The notes: generated by a model from the letters alone, not told the origin. 64,000 nucleotides of DNA from Zantedeschia hybrid cultivar (GCA_030544215.1 JARZZO010000001.1:44113098-44177097); one strand, 5' to 3'; positions 31,601 to 44,279 are shown, numbered from the stretch's first letter. Numbers and translations are program-made.

Positions 31601-32110
31601 ATTCAAGTAGGATTCTAATTATGACTTTCTACCAATTAATTAAAATATTAATTATATTCAAATTTATTATGTTCTACTTATAATTTAAGTCAAATATATC
31701 ATACATAACCTTTTAGGTCGTGGTTAATTTTAATTATGTCATCTTTTATTTTTTAATTCAAATCCCAGTCTAATTAGCACTTGTTCTATATAGGCAACCG
31801 TTTCTAAAACTGTTCATCGATATTTTTATCACTAAAACATATGAATAAGTGGGCTATTCTTACTCAGAATTGTCTACAGAAAGTTATCATTATTTTAATA
31901 TATTGATGTCTAATGCATCAACCCATAATTTGAACTAATTTAGTGGGCTATTCTTATTAGTATAATTGGGCTAATGGACTTTCATAATTGGATTAATTGG
32001 ATTAAATTATTTTTTTCTTAAACTCACTAATAGACTCTTATAATTAATTAATTGATCTAATTTAAATTAATTAAATTTATTATTAAGTTATAAAAGTGCA
32101 GGACATAACA
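28643..32110 (-). repeat. LARD 3' LTR, 3,468 bases
   Basis: AT-rich, no long frame. It starts (plus strand) TGTTATGTTTCAGATCC and ends GGACATAACA. Matching segments in the other LTR include 29300-29470 with 55480-55640, and 32030-32110 with 58180-58258. Confidence 0.88.
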
Positions 32111-32130
32111 TCCTCTCACCATTAAAAGAA
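32111..32130 (-). other. LARD polypurine tract
   Basis: On the minus strand TTTTAATGGTGAGAGGA lies directly before the LTR start TGTTATGTCC, where plus-strand priming is expected. Confidence 0.75.
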
Positions 32131-33662
32131 ATTTTTTCTTCGAAATTTGGTAGATTCTAACAATCTATCTTTGTATTAATAGATTACTTATGCTAATTTC
32201 TAAAGTCATAGAATAAGATTAAAGGATTACTCAATCAAAATCAGATCATTACGATAAATAGATCTATATTTGTGAAGCATTTGTAATGTGATTAATATAC
32301 ACTTTTGATTTAATGTGTCTATAGACTTGAGATCTGATTTAGTTGATCAACCTAATTAATCAATAGATAAACTTATCCTGATATAACTAAGGACATAGGG
32401 TGAAAAGAGATCGATGACTAACTAACTCTCATATAGTTAAATATGTACTAAAATAATTAGGATACAGATCATGATCATAACAACCTTATCATGGCTTATA
32501 ATTACTCTATAAAAATACTTAAAATATCATAAGAATATTTCAATTAACTCTTACAGATACTTTCAACTTGAGATACACAAGAGTCCTAACATCATAGTAC
32601 ATTGCTAAAGAATCATTTATACTTCAAACAATTATAATATGTTAGAGATCCAATGGAAGCCATCAGTCATCAATGTTCTACTTCAAATCTGAGAGTTTTA
32701 AGAAGATAGATTAAATCCCTAATCAGGGTAATGTGCTTAACTCTCAAATATCCTTCACAGATCCACTTTCCTAACTAATTTACATATTATGTATACTTAG
32801 TAAATTTACTCATTATACAACTAAAAGTAATCTATATTTATATTCAAGGGTAAGGCCTAAAGGATATATAGAAAGACTTAATTATATGCTTATTGGTGGC
32901 CTAATGGATTACTTTAAAAAGATTATTTACATATCCGTAAGTATCTCTTCTTAGTATTTGAATAAATTAAGAGAATATAATTATGGTATAGCACTACTAT
33001 AAAATGAACTCATATCCAATGTGTTCTCTATACTTTCTTGTATAAGTACTAACGACCAACGGCATAGTATGATTCTACTTATTTACCCTAAAAGTAGATT
33101 TAGAATCATCAACATCAATCCAACACATGTCATGGAATTAGATATGAGTTACTTAAAAAATTTAGAGGCACTATCTTATACTAGTATTTTAATGTGTTAA
33201 CCGATTCTTTTTAGTTCATGGGCAATACAAGTGAATGTAGATGAATAGATTATTAATTAAATATAAAAATACATGTTGTGATCAAAGCATCCCTCAATAC
33301 TAATTATTAAAGAATCAGAATTAAGAATAGGTCAATTTTTAATAGTTTAACAAACCTATTAGAAAGATATAAGTAGGTGACATCTATATATCATAGTTGA
33401 CTCTTCCCCTTAAAAGGATAAAATTTAATCATCTTAATCCCCAGCCATACTAAGAATTCTCTTTATACAAGCCTAATTGTAGGAAGCACATCATTTATAA
33501 TCATCTATCTCCAAATCTCTAAGCTATAATTTGAAATTAGGTATTACCTTAATTACTAATATAAACCCAAGATTATACTAATCTTAAACTTTATCATATC
33601 CTTTAAGATCGATTAGTATGGCTTAAGATCAGATGGTTGTAGATGCACAAGCTCTCATAATT
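32131..33662 (-). other. LARD interior, non-coding
   Basis: AT-rich, with stops in all frames; I recognise no gag or pol remnant. Its RNA would need to be packaged and copied by proteins of another element. Confidence 0.7.
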
Positions 33663-33674
33663 GCTCTGATACTA
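33663..33674 (-). other. LARD primer binding site
   Basis: Minus strand TAGTATCAGAGC, one base off TGGTATCAGAGC (initiator tRNA-Met), three bases from the LTR. The SIRE-like element has the same three-base spacing and the same following AATTATGAGAG. Confidence 0.8.
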
Positions 33675-33677
33675 TAT

Positions 33678-34294
33678 TGTTTCGCTCTAGATGCGTTTCA
33701 AAATTTTTTTTTTCAACTCGGAGTCTGACTGCGTAATCTCGGAACAAATTTTACCATTTAACAAACAAATATGAGAGCTAAACAACCATCAAGTAATCCA
33801 AAATATCCAAATATAGCCAATAGCAAAGTTCACAAATTACAATATCTATCAATATGTATATAAATGATCAATCTCACCAAATAAAGAAAAATACATCAAT
33901 TTCTCATCATCCCTACTACATCAAATTTAAGAAAGTTATAAATTTAAATCTAAATAACCACCTGAAGATGTCAAATGCCTCAATCAGAAGACTCCTCAAA
34001 TTCTAGATTCTCTTTCTCAGACTCTGAAAATATTAATAAGATTTATGAGTACAACCACTCAGTAAGCTTCAAACCATCCACATGACTTAACATATAGTAA
34101 ATTTTACAAATCATATTATATAAATATACTAAACATGATCTTACAGAGTTCTACATATAGCTCAAATAAGAACATGATACAAAACATGATCAGATATAAG
34201 CTTATCAAATCAAATGTATTTTCTAATAGCATTAATGAATCGACTAACATATAGCATATATGGCATAATCAGATTCTTATCTAACTGAACATAT
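33678..34294 (-). repeat. LARD 5' LTR, left part
   Basis: Begins TGTTTCGCTCTAGATGCG and aligns with 28643-29283. It is cut at 34294 by the copia element; CATAT at 34290-34294 is one copy of the target duplication. Confidence 0.88.
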
Positions 34295-35879
34295 TGTTAG
34301 AATTGGGTGGCCTCAAAGCCAATCATTGTACATTTTAGTTCAGATTATTAATAAAGACAATCATTTCTTCATTTAATAGTTCTCGCAATTAACTATCATA
34401 ATGAAGGTCCATAGACAAATGTATGGGATATTGAATCATGATGAGATCATGATAGTGAAATCAATATCCTAAGGCAATTGTCTTAAATAGTTCTCGATCA
34501 TAGGATATTTGAGATGGACATTAAATATCCGATAAGATCGACACAAGTTATGTCTGCTCATATGATGAGGGTGAATGATCTCACATTCACTCGTGTGGTG
34601 ACACTAAGACAAACAAGTGGGTGCTCATTAGAGAATGAGTTCACTGAACAGACCCAAATAAGAATTCCTGGATGGTAATTATACCTATTAGTCAACCAGG
34701 GAATTCAATCGTTGCAGTAGCACAGTTGGTCCTTTGACCTGAGTCACCAATGATACCTTGTTTGTGGACCATTGTACCTTGATTCTCTAACTCGTGGACT
34801 TTAACCATTAAGTCCACCATAATCGGTCTTTCGGATACAGTGGAAAGCTTGCGAAGGTAATTGAGTGAACAACAAGGGATCACTCACTCTTGGTATAAGA
34901 CTGGAGAGAGAATGTCCCATAGATGTGTACACAGAAATCCCTGGCCAGGGTCAAATGAAAGAGATGTCTTTCTAGATATTAACTGTGTACTGGAATCCAT
35001 CTGGATAATGCGATAGAGGGTTTGACTATAAAACCATACCCTTGCGTTATCGGGACATTGCATGAGTGAAGGATTATATCTGTGCGGTATCGGCAGACGG
35101 AAAGGTTCAATTGAAGGGAACAGTATCCCTTATATCTTCTGGGATCATGAGGTAGTGTTTGGTGCTGTTCATGATCAGAAGGCCAAGTGATTTGATTATC
35201 AGATGATAATTCACTTGTTTATTAAATTAATCATTTAACATGTGATGTTTAAATGTTAATTAATAAATATTAAACTCAAGAAATAGTTCTAAGTTTAATG
35301 GGCCTGCAACCGGACTGATATATGGGCCTAGAGGGTCACACACATAAGAGTTCTCGTCAGACGGTGAGAGATGTTAAATTTCATGTTTATCTGGGTTTTT
35401 GTGAAAAGCTGCAGGATAAACATGAAGATTTAATGGAGAATTATCCAAGGCCAAACTCTTGGATAATCATGAGGATTAACTGTTGTGCTTAACCTTATTT
35501 CTATATAAGGAGGGCCAAGGGGGAGTGGTAAAAAGTTAGTTGGACGAATTTTTACCCCAGATTCTCTCTCTCCTCTCTCTCTCTCCTTCTCTCTCTCTTG
35601 GAGTGGATCTGTCTCTCTCCGCGCATGGTGGATTTGAGATCTGGTCGGAGCACTCAAGTCGAGGAGGAAATCGCGTCTGCTGCAGGAACTCGTGTGGATA
35701 CCTCTAGAGATCGTGCGCGTGCGCGATTACCGAGTCGGCATCATCCACGGGAGATTCGAAACCCCGCAAAGGTGAAGAACTGTTCCTCCCGCGTTAGTTT
35801 TAATGTCCGTTTTACGACCCCAGCAACCGATACAATGGAATCATTATTATTTCCGCTGCGTTCATGGCGATTCCTTACA
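34295..35879 (+). repeat. Copia 5' LTR
   Basis: The LTR is 1,585 bases, TGTTAGAATTGGG to GATTCCTTACA. TATATAAG at 35502-35509 is the likely core promoter, followed by a CT microsatellite at about 35561-35600 in the transcribed leader. Confidence 0.95.
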
Positions 35880-35880
35880 G

Positions 35881-35892
35881 TGGTATCAGAGT
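35881..35892 (+). other. Copia primer binding site
   Basis: TGGTATCAGAGT(CAGG) lies one base after the LTR; this is the usual copia site complementary to the 3' end of initiator tRNA-Met. Confidence 0.92.
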
Positions 35893-36479
35893 CAGGTTCG
35901 CTGGTTTGGTTGTAAAACGACACCGTTATGCGTGCTTTTCTCGTTATGCGTGAAGAACCCGTATTGTACGTGTTCTTGTGTTTAATCCGATTAAAAATGA
36001 TAGATTAGTGTTCATATGATGATCACGATCAATTTGATTATTTTTCTGTATTTTTCGGATTTTTATTTGGGTTTTTCGGAGTTCTTCATGTGATGATGAA
36101 CCGGGGTACTTCGACGGCTTCGTACGTGCATCCCAAGTGTTGGGATGGCGGCCCGGATGTCTGGATCATTAGGTGATAGTCACCACTACACATTAGACAC
36201 ATTTTTCAGCGCCGGAGTGGCCTTGGAGAGCTGCAAATTTGAAGCCCTAATACGGATTTTACCCTGAAAAAACAGATTTAAGGGATACTTTCAAGGGCTC
36301 GGGTTGCTGCTTCGGGGGCCCCACCGGCGGCCATGCCGGCGCCGGGGGCATCGCAGGCCGGTGCCAATCGTCGCCGGGGGCCGGCCGGCGGCGGCGCCGG
36401 ATCCTCCCAGCCGCAGATTCTGCAAGAAAAGGCAAGGGTTAGGGTTGCAGGAATCTGCCGAGCCGGCTGGTCCCGAGCA

Positions 36480-36690
36480 GGTTCGGACCGGTTCGGACCG
36501 GACCCGGCTTGGGCCTGGACCTGGCTGGGCCAGGTCCGGTGCCTGGCTCGACCAGGGTTCGACCCTGGCTGAGCCAGGGTTCGACCCTGGCCGAGCCTGG
36601 GCTCGGGTCTGGCTGAGCCAGACCCCCTGGCCGAGCCAGGGCTCGACCCTGGCCGAGCCAGGGCCCTGGGTTCGGGCCATTGGGCCCTAA
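36480..36690. repeat. GC-rich palindromic repeat block in copia leader
   Basis: About eight overlapping words of the type CTGGCTGAGCCAGGGTTCGA and its complement alternate over 200 bases, with TTCGGACCGGTTCGGACCGG at the left edge. The block could fold into many alternative hairpins. Confidence 0.85.
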
Positions 36691-37842
36691 TGGACTGGGC
36701 CCATTTTCTGGTTTTTTAAAAATTATTTTTTAATGCCTGTTTAACCCCCTTTAAACCCATTATTAGCCCTTTTAAGCCCGTTTTTAAAATTGTTTTAAAA
36801 TAGAATAATTGTAGGAATAATTAATAAATGTTATTAATTATTTTTATGATTATTAACAGCTTATTAAAGTGTTTAATAACTGTTATTTACTTAAAGGGCT
36901 TTGTTATTAATAGGGTGATAGTTAATTATTTAAAATTGTTTTAGATAATTAATTTTCTTGTTAAATTAATTAGTTTAAAACTGTTTTAAACTGATTTCAT
37001 GCATAACTTGATTATTTTTGCTGTTCAAATTGTTTGAATTTGTATTTAGATTAACTGAATGATTTAGTTAGTTTATTTGTCAATAATATTTTGAATATTA
37101 TTGATTATGCTGTAATAAATGTTATTTCGAAAACTAATTGGTATTATAATTTTAAATTTATAAAATTTAATACCAAACAGCAATTATGTGATGATTGTGA
37201 TGCATGTGATGTATTTTATGGTGGGATGATCATGGACTTAGTATTTTCATGTGATGAATGATGTGAATGGATGCGATGCTTATTTCATTTGGTATTTTAA
37301 ATAGGACCTGCGTGTCCTCCTCTCTCTTAATCCAAGTGTACCTTCTACCTTCCTATAAGATTGTACTCCCCTTGATAAGATCAAGGTTTCTAAGTGTTTA
37401 AATGTACATTTGTGGACCTGCGAGTCCTGAATTTCATATTTAAATGTATCGGATTAAGCTAAGAGGACGGGATCTTCTGAAGACACCTCTGGAGGAAGGA
37501 CTCGCATCAAATGGAACCAGTGTTGCTGTTTTCACATTAGGATCCTATTATGGATCATCGTTTGGCTCCGATGATTCCATAGTAGTTTTAGCAGTCCATG
37601 ATCATCCCCATTTAATTTTTCTGCATATATGTGATATTTGTGGACTATGCTATCATATATATATATTTCTATTATGTATATTGATACTTCAAATTGAAAT
37701 ACTATTGATAACACGATTTTTTACAAATCAAAATCAAAACCCTCTTTTAAAACTTAAGTTGAAAACGTGAGATATTCAGAATAATCCACGTAACCCACCA
37801 TCATTATAGATCTTAAGATAATTCTTATCTCAAACGGATTTG

Positions 37843-38134
37843 TTGTGCTACCACAAGGTCTGTTTGATTTAGAAATTAAACTAGGTCTACGACATGTGAT
37901 GTCATTAAGATGAATGGACAAATAGTGTAGTTTTGTTGTGCTACCACAAGGATTGCACTATGAATTCATGTCATCTAAGTAATGATGGATAAACTTAACT
38001 GAATCAAATTGATTTGTTGTGCTACCACAAGGTCATTCTGATTCAGGGGTTAAATCGATCGGATATTGCAAACGTTGCAACTGTCAAGAGTTGACTGCCT
38101 AAGGGACTTGATGTGATTTGTTGTGCTACCACAA
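37843..38134. repeat. Four TTGTGCTACCACAA hairpin repeats
   Basis: Identical 14-mers with five-base arms and a CTAC loop at 37843, 37936, 38017 and 38121. All are inside a longer conserved GTTGTGCTACCACAAGG; the sequence between copies is unrelated. Confidence 0.92.
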
Positions 38135-38318
38135 GGTCACATGCATGTTGCCCGAAGGATTCTGATCCCCACTAGGAGATCACCGGAATCTCCCGTTCTG
38201 TATCTTAGAGGGTCATACAGATCGCCGAAAAATAGTGGGAGCATAAATCTAGATTAAAAGTCCTAAATCTGATTTTAAGAACTGTCTGCTCATTTTATAT
38301 ATTTCCATGTAGGTCGTT

Positions 38319-39005
38319 ATGTCGTCACCTAACCCCCTCCGTTGCATACTTGATGCAAACAAACTCACGGGACCAAATTACATTGATTGGTTACGCAACC
38401 TGAAGATTATCCTCAGGTGTGAAAAGCTAGCCTATGTCCTGGATCAACCAGATCCAGTGCAACCCGGTGATAATGCTAACGAAGATGAATTAATGATGTT
38501 TGAAAATTGGAAGGAGGACTCTGTCAAGGTCCAGTGTTATATGCTCGGTTCAATGAACAATGAACTGCAGCGGCAGCATGATAACATGGAACCTAAGACC
38601 ATTCTGAATCACCTACAAGAGTTGTTTGGTGAACAATCCAAAACAGAAAGATATGAGATATCTAAGAAATTGTTCAGGACCAGAATGAGCGAGGGCACAT
38701 CTGTGCAAACTCATATGCTCAAGATGATAGAGTGGATTGAGAGGCTTGTTGTGCTGGGCTTTGTTATGAACAATGACCTAAGCATCGACTTAATTCTACA
38801 GTCCCTTCCATATTCATTTTCACAATTCATTATCAACTTCAATATGAACAAAATTGAAGTTTCACTAGCTGAGCTGCTCAACATGTTGAAGACAGCAGAA
38901 GGCACTATCCAGAAAGATAAGCCAAATGTAATGCTTGTTGGTAAGACCAACAAGAAAGGAAAGCTGAACAGACCTTTAAGAAAGGTAAGCCTAAGAAGCA
39001 AGTGA
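38319..39005 (+). pseudogene. gag: Copia gag
   Basis: The frame opens with ATG (MSSPNPLRCILDANKLTGPN) and carries the copia Gag (UBN2-type) region: YIDWLRNLKIIL, MLGSMNNELQRQHDN and SLPYSFSQFIINFN. It ends at 39005 after a frameshift; the zinc knuckle lies in another frame immediately downstream. Gag would form the virus-like particle in the cytoplasm. It is close to full length apart from the shift. Confidence 0.88.
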
Positions 39006-39217
39006 AAAGCAAACCGGCGGCACAAAAGGACAAAGCTAAAGTCAATGATAAAGGTCAGTGTTTCCACTGCCATAAAGAAGGTCATTGGAAGAGAAACTGC
39101 AAGATTTATCTTGCAGAAAAAGCAAAGGAGAAGCTTGGTGAAGCTTCAGGTATTCTCATGATCGATCTTAACTTGTCTTATAGAGAATCAACATCCTAGG
39201 TATTAGATACTGGATGT
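39002..39217 (+). pseudogene. Copia nucleocapsid zinc knuckle and protease start
   Basis: A CX2CX4HX4C zinc knuckle is intact (CFHCHKEGHWKRNC). After a TAG at 39197-39199, where the family has Trp, comes the protease active site VLDTGC (Asp at 39206-39208) followed by another stop. The remaining protease is in the next frame. Confidence 0.82.
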
Positions 39218-39618
39218 TAACAAGTGTTAACATCTGCAATAACTTGCAAATGTTAACAAGTAAAAGAAGATTGAACCACGGAGACGTGGATCTGAGGCTC
39301 GGGAATGGAGCAAAAGTTGTTGCGTTAGCTGTGGGGACAGCAAGACTTCAGATGCCGTCAGGAGACTCTATGGAACTGATAGATTGTTATTATGTTCCAA
39401 CCATTATTAGGAATATCATATCTATTTCATGTTTAGATAGACAAGGATATTCTATGAAGCTAGAGAATAAAGGTTGTTCAATTTATCAAGGAGACAAATT
39501 GTTTGCTTCCGGATATTTATTGAATGGATTATATTTACTTGATATCTCATATGATGTTTGTCTGGTAAATAATTCTCTTGACCGCTTAGATAAGGATGTG
39601 AATAAATCGTACCTATGA
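39214..39618 (+). pseudogene. Copia protease and pre-integrase region
   Basis: The frame gives RLGNGAKVVALAVGTARL and YYVPTIIRNIISISCLDRQG, the segment between protease and integrase in copia polyproteins. It ends at TGA 39616-39618 just before HCRLGH, where Trp is normal. Confidence 0.8.
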
Positions 39619-40520
39619 CATTGTAGACTAGGTCATATAAATGAGAACAGGATCATAAGGTTGCAAAAGAATGGATATCTTGATCCATTTGATTATAAAT
39701 CATTTGCAACCTGTGAAGCTTGTCTCATGGGAAAGATGACCAAAGCTCCATTCTCAGGACATGGAGAAAGAGCTAAGGACTTATTGGAACTAATACATAG
39801 TGATGTATGTGGTCCAATGTCTACTCATGCTATGGGTGGTTACTGATACTTTGTTTCATTTACAGATGATTTCTCAAGATATGGCTACATATATTTAATG
39901 AAATATAAGTCAGAAGTCTTTGAGAAATTTAAAGAGTTTAAAAACGAAGTTGAGAACCAGACTGGAAAGAGTATTAAAACTCTTCGATCAGATCGAGGGG
40001 GTGAATACTTAAGTACAGAATTCACAGAATATCTTAAGGATAATGGTATTTTGTCTCAGTGGACTCCTCCCTATACACCTCAGTTAAATGGTGTATCGGA
40101 AAGGAGAAATCGTACTCTATTAGATATGGTACGATCCATGATGAGTTATGCCAAACTTCCAATCTCTTTATGGGGATATGCACTGTTGACTGCTACATAT
40201 CTGTTGAACAAAGTTCCGAGTAAATCACTACCTTCCACTCCATATGAGATATGGAAAGGAAAGAAACCAGACTTTAAGCATGTTAGAGTCTGGGGTTGTC
40301 CTGCACATGTCAAAAGACATGATCCAGACAAACTGGATTCCAGGACAGAGAAATGTAGATTTGTGGGATATCCAAAAGAGACTTTTAGATATTACTTCTA
40401 TCAGCCCAGCGATCAAAGGGTGTTTGTCGCAAAAAGAGTTGTCTTCTTAGAGAAAGAATATCTTTCAAAAGAAGACAGTGGGAGCAAGATAGAATTGGAA
40501 GAAATTTTAGACTCACAAAT
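39619..40520 (+). pseudogene. int: Copia integrase
   Basis: The zinc-binding motif reads HCRLGHINENRI then CEACLMGK. The core has HSDVCGP (first Asp), SDRGGEYLS (second Asp) and PQLNGVSERRNRTL (Glu), so the DDE triad is present. One TGA at 39844-39846 (GGY-stop-YFVSF) interrupts it. The C-terminal part has GCPAHVKRHDPDKLD. Confidence 0.9.
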
Positions 40521-41147
40521 CAACACTGGTTCATCCACTGAACCATTGACTAAAGAACTTGTTCAAGATGATACACAAAAGGTTCGCAGATCAGGTAGAG
40601 TGCCTAAGCAGCCTGAAAGATATGTTGGACATATCGATGAAAGCAAACCAAAAGTGCACTTAAATGAGGATGATGATCCTCAAACCTACCAAGAAGTCAT
40701 AAATAGTCAAGAATCAGAAAAATGGCAAGAGGCAATGAATTCTGAAATTCAGTCCATGTATGCCAACCAAGTTTGGAACTTGGTTGATCTGCCAGAAGGT
40801 ATAGTACCTATTGGCAGTAAATGGATCTTTAAAAGAAAGATCGGGGCAGATGGACAAATTGACACATACAAGGCAAGGCTTGTAGCAAAAGGATATCGTC
40901 AAAGGCAAGGTGTTGACTATGACGAAACCTTTTCTCCAGTTGCCATGATTAAGTCAATCAGAATACTTCTTGCTATCGCTACAGTCTATGATTATGAAAT
41001 ATGGCAAATGGATGTGAAAACAGCATTCCTTAACGGGAACCTTCAAGAAGAGGTGTATATGATACAACCTGAAGGGTTCACTTCCAAAGAGCATTCAAGC
41101 AAGGTATGCAAGCTGCAAAGATCCATCTATGGATTAAAGCAGGCATC
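40521..41147 (+). pseudogene. pol: Copia reverse transcriptase, N-terminal part
   Basis: After a linker, RT begins WQEAMNSEIQSMYANQVW, VPIGSKWIFKRKIGADGQID, DETFSPVAMIKSIRILLAIA, MDVKTAFLNGNLQEEVYM and SIYGLKQAS. The Athila LTR interrupts it at 41148, and RT resumes at 52799 with the duplicated GCATC. Confidence 0.92.
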
Positions 41148-41800
41148 TGATACGTACTTAAATGCCGTCGTTAAAACACAAATAACATCAATCTTAATTT
41201 CCGAGTCTCAATTAAAGATAAAAAGGTAGTGCATGGATGAGACCGGGTCGATCCACGGGGAAATAGAGTTTTTAACTTTGAAAATCATGGTTTTTTAGTG
41301 GAAACAATGTTAACAAGTGTGACTTTGAGATGCAAATCTTGAAAAGATGACCAATTAATTACCGGAATTTACCCACACTTCTAAAACACTAAATCGCCTA
41401 GGTTTTATTAAGACAACACTAATAAGACCCCACTAATGACCTAAACTAAAATATGTAAATCTAACTAAATGTCTAAATAATAAACATTATAAATATACTA
41501 TCCTTAAGAAGGTAGCTATTTCTATAAGACTAAATTATCAAGCTACTGCATAAAAGAAAACTGATACAAAATTAGATATTGAAGGAAAAATTACAATGAG
41601 AGTTTTCAAGACTAATTGAACTAAACACACTAAAAAAAATACAAAGAACAAACTCAAACATCAACAGTGGCAAGAATCGCAGCAAAGGGGCTTCTGGCCA
41701 AGAGGCTTCTGCGTGTGGAGCGGTGCAGTGAACCGCGAGGGGGTGCGTGGCAACAGATGGGAGCGGGGGTGCTTTGGACCGGGGCGGCGCTGCAGACGAG

Positions 41801-41880
41801 GGCGCTGCAGGCGAGGCAGCGGCGCGGCAGGCGAGGCAGCGGCACGGCAGGCGAGGCAGCAGCGCGGCAGGCGAGGCACT
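41801..41880 (-). repeat. 20-bp minisatellite, four copies (Athila 3' LTR)
   Basis: Four units of the GGCGCGGCAGGCGAGGCAGC type. The other LTR has seven. Confidence 0.95.
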
Positions 41881-42736
41881 GGTGGGACCTCGAGCGCGGC
41901 AGGCGAGGCCGAGCGGTGGCGGCTGACGGGTGGCGGCTGACGCGTGGCGGCGGCTGAGCGGGAACCTCCGCTCCGGTGCGCACGGGCGACGAGGCGCGGC
42001 GGCGCGAATCCGCTGGCGCTGCTGCGTGGCGGAGCGTGGCGGCGGCCGACGTTGGCGGGCCCGGGACCGCAGGCGCTGCTGCGCGTGGGCACGCTGCGTG
42101 GCGGGGCCTGCGCGAGCTCCAATGGCTGGGTGGGCTGCTCTTTGGCACAGGCGACGATGAGGAGCTCGTCGTGCTCCTGGGTGCTGCCACGTGGTTGGCT
42201 CGTTCGGTGAGGTGGGACCAACTCGTGCAGAGAAAGAAAGAGAGAGAGAAACTGACCGAGAGAGAAGAGGGAGAGCGACAGTGTGCGGGTGAGAGAAAGT
42301 AAAAGAAAGAAAGAGAGAGAGAGAAACTAACAGAGAGAGGGAGGAAAAGCAGAGAGAGAGAGAAAATGACAGAGAAAGAAAAGGGAGAGAGATGCGTAGG
42401 GGGAGAGAGAGAACAGTGGGAGTGAGGGAGAGAAAACTGTGGGAGAGAGAGCGATAAAAAAATTTCTGAAAATTTCTGGGCTCCCCCTTTTGGTTTCCTC
42501 CCTTGGTTTTATAGAAAGAGGGGAGGATTTGAATTTCAAAAATAGATTTAAAAATCCTGTCATTAAGCTCCCTTTGATTAGGGGATCCTCTTTAAAACAT
42601 TAATTGGTATTTTGAATTTCGAATTTTTTGAAATGGATCCTCCTTTCTTTGAATTTCAGAATTCCCTCCTCCTTTCTCTCTTAGTTGGCATGTGGGCCCC
42701 AGTTGAAGCTAAAATACGAAAATAAAATGTTATTTT

Positions 42737-42803
42737 TGCCAGGATTCGAACCCTGGTTGCTTCCTTGAAGTTCGGGTGGTCCAACCACTATGCCATCTGC
42801 TTG
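42737..42803 (-). other. tRNA-like module with pol III A and B boxes in Athila 3' LTR
   Basis: On the minus strand TGGCATAGTGG (A box, 42795-42785) is followed by GGTTCGAATCC (B box, 42752-42742). The B box sits in a T arm with a five-pair stem CCAGG/CCTGG. A TTTT run follows soon after the B box and could terminate pol III. The anticodon arm and acceptor stem are not good, so this is not a working tRNA gene. It lies in U3, upstream of the TATA box. Confidence 0.75.
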
Positions 42804-43051
42804 TTCATGTCCTGTTTTCACATAAAATATCAGTTAAGTTCTTATAGCCGCAAATCATTCAACTGCGCATTAAATAATTGCTGAGAAAATGGAGTTGCTA
42901 CCCTTATTCCATCCATGGAGTGGTGATATTTGAAATTCAGATTTTGAATGCGCAAATGGTTTATCTATCATTCCATGTGATTTTGTTTGTTAAATTGATA
43001 GCAAAGTATGTAGTTTTCAGCTGTTATTTATGTAAAATTGTGGACTTATCA

Positions 43052-43064
43052 CACCCCCCAACTT
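43052..43064 (-). other. Athila polypurine tract
   Basis: AAGTTGGGGGGTG on the minus strand directly precedes the 3' LTR. Confidence 0.9.
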
Positions 43065-44279
43065 AATCATTGCTAGTCTCTTAGCAATACAATCATTTGA
43101 AAAATTAGGACTACCGTGATTAGTAAAAAGAATCACACTTCATTTTAAAGGATATCTATTGCAAATGGTAGGTAATTGGAATTCAAGTTTTCGTTCTCCC
43201 GCCCACCATACTTAAAATCATGACAAGTGATTGTGCATATCATTTGAGGTGCTTGGAGTTCATTTCTATCATGTTTGGTATATCGTTGCCTTCACTGATT
43301 CTTGGAGTAGAATTACCCAGGGGAGAGAACAGAAAAAGAGATCTCTGGATTAGTTGGCTAGGTTCGCTTTTCGATTTTCGCCCCGACTTAAAACTTTTTA
43401 GGATTTGGTCTTATTTTGCTGTGAAGGACTTTAGCACGATTGTTTTGTGCTTTGAGAGTGCGTACTTTTTGCCACCCTCTTTATTTTTGTCTGAGGGGAG
43501 GTGCATACTTTTTGCCACCGTCCTTCCTTTGACTCTTTTGAAGCATATTTATTTGATTTTTATGCTTCTGATTGTCCCTTTTTTTTTTTTTTTTTTTTTC
43601 GAAGTGACCGCCTCCTTAAAGTGTTAAGTGGTTTGATCTCCTATTACAAATCCTAACTTTCCGTTCGTTTGACCTAAAAGTAAAAGTAGAATGGGTAATT
43701 CTACACTTCGGGTAACTCCAGCAACTCTACACTTTCAGGATCTTCCACTCTTTCCAAGTTACCGTGTGTGTGTGAAAATCATCCCGTCGTGATTCTTTGT
43801 AGAGAGGGGGGTTAATTCAAACTTTTTCTCAACTTCTTACCTCAATTTTTTTTTTTTTTTTTTTGATCAAGATTCCCTAAATGAAGTGTGATAGATATGA
43901 ATTTCTGTTGGAGTGTGAAAATGAAACAATTTTTTTTCTTTTGAAAATTTGTGTTAAAATTGAAAAAATTTCAAAACTTCTGTTCATTTTAAACGATTTT
44001 ATTCAATATGCACTATGATTCTCCCCCCAACTTGAATGACATTGTCCTCAATGGCATAGAAATGCACAAATTTAATATGGAATTCATGATGAGGAGAGAT
44101 ACAACCTGTGGTGTGACGAAGCTTCTTTCTGTTCTCCAAGGTGGATTTTATGAGTTTTCTAAAAAGAAAAGAAAAAAAAAAAGAATAATTAGAACAGAAA
44201 TGAGAAGATTGGGTTGCCTCCCAATAAGCGCTAAGTTTATTGTCTTCAGCCGGACAGAATTATGTTCATTGTGGATCAC
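43065..44279 (-). other. Athila region between pol and 3' LTR
   Basis: No envelope-like frame is present. It contains a 20-plus T run near 43580-43600 and another near 43846-43864, and low-complexity sequence. Confidence 0.6.

Larger units (their letters stand above)
35893..38318 (+). other. Copia leader, 2.4 kb non-coding
   Basis: A long untranslated leader. It holds a GC-rich palindromic repeat block (36480-36690), AT-rich sequence with TTAATTA words, two GGACCTGCG(T/A)GTCC hairpin words (near 37305 and 37415), and four copies of a TTGTGCTACCACAA hairpin (37843-38134). Confidence 0.7.
41148..43051 (-). repeat. Athila 3' LTR
   Basis: The LTR is 1,904 bases; on the minus strand it begins TGATAAGTCCAC and ends GTACGTATCA. 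It contains a tRNA-like module (42737-42803), TATAAAA near 42515-42509, a GA-rich tract, and a GC-rich stretch (41690-42230) with 20-bp tandem repeats. The long frames on both strands of the GC-rich stretch are composition artefacts. Confidence 0.95.

Noticed and set aside
41660..42230. Long overlapping frames on both strands in the GC-rich part of the Athila LTR (also 51270-52049)
   Set aside because: They are produced by GC-rich sequence and the 20-bp repeats, occur in several frames at once, and show no domain.
42737..42803. Functional nuclear tRNA gene
   Set aside because: A and B boxes and T arm are good, but the anticodon arm and acceptor stem do not pair properly.
43065..44279. Envelope-like ORF3 of Athila
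   Set aside because: No minus-strand frame of useful length lies between pol and the 3' LTR.
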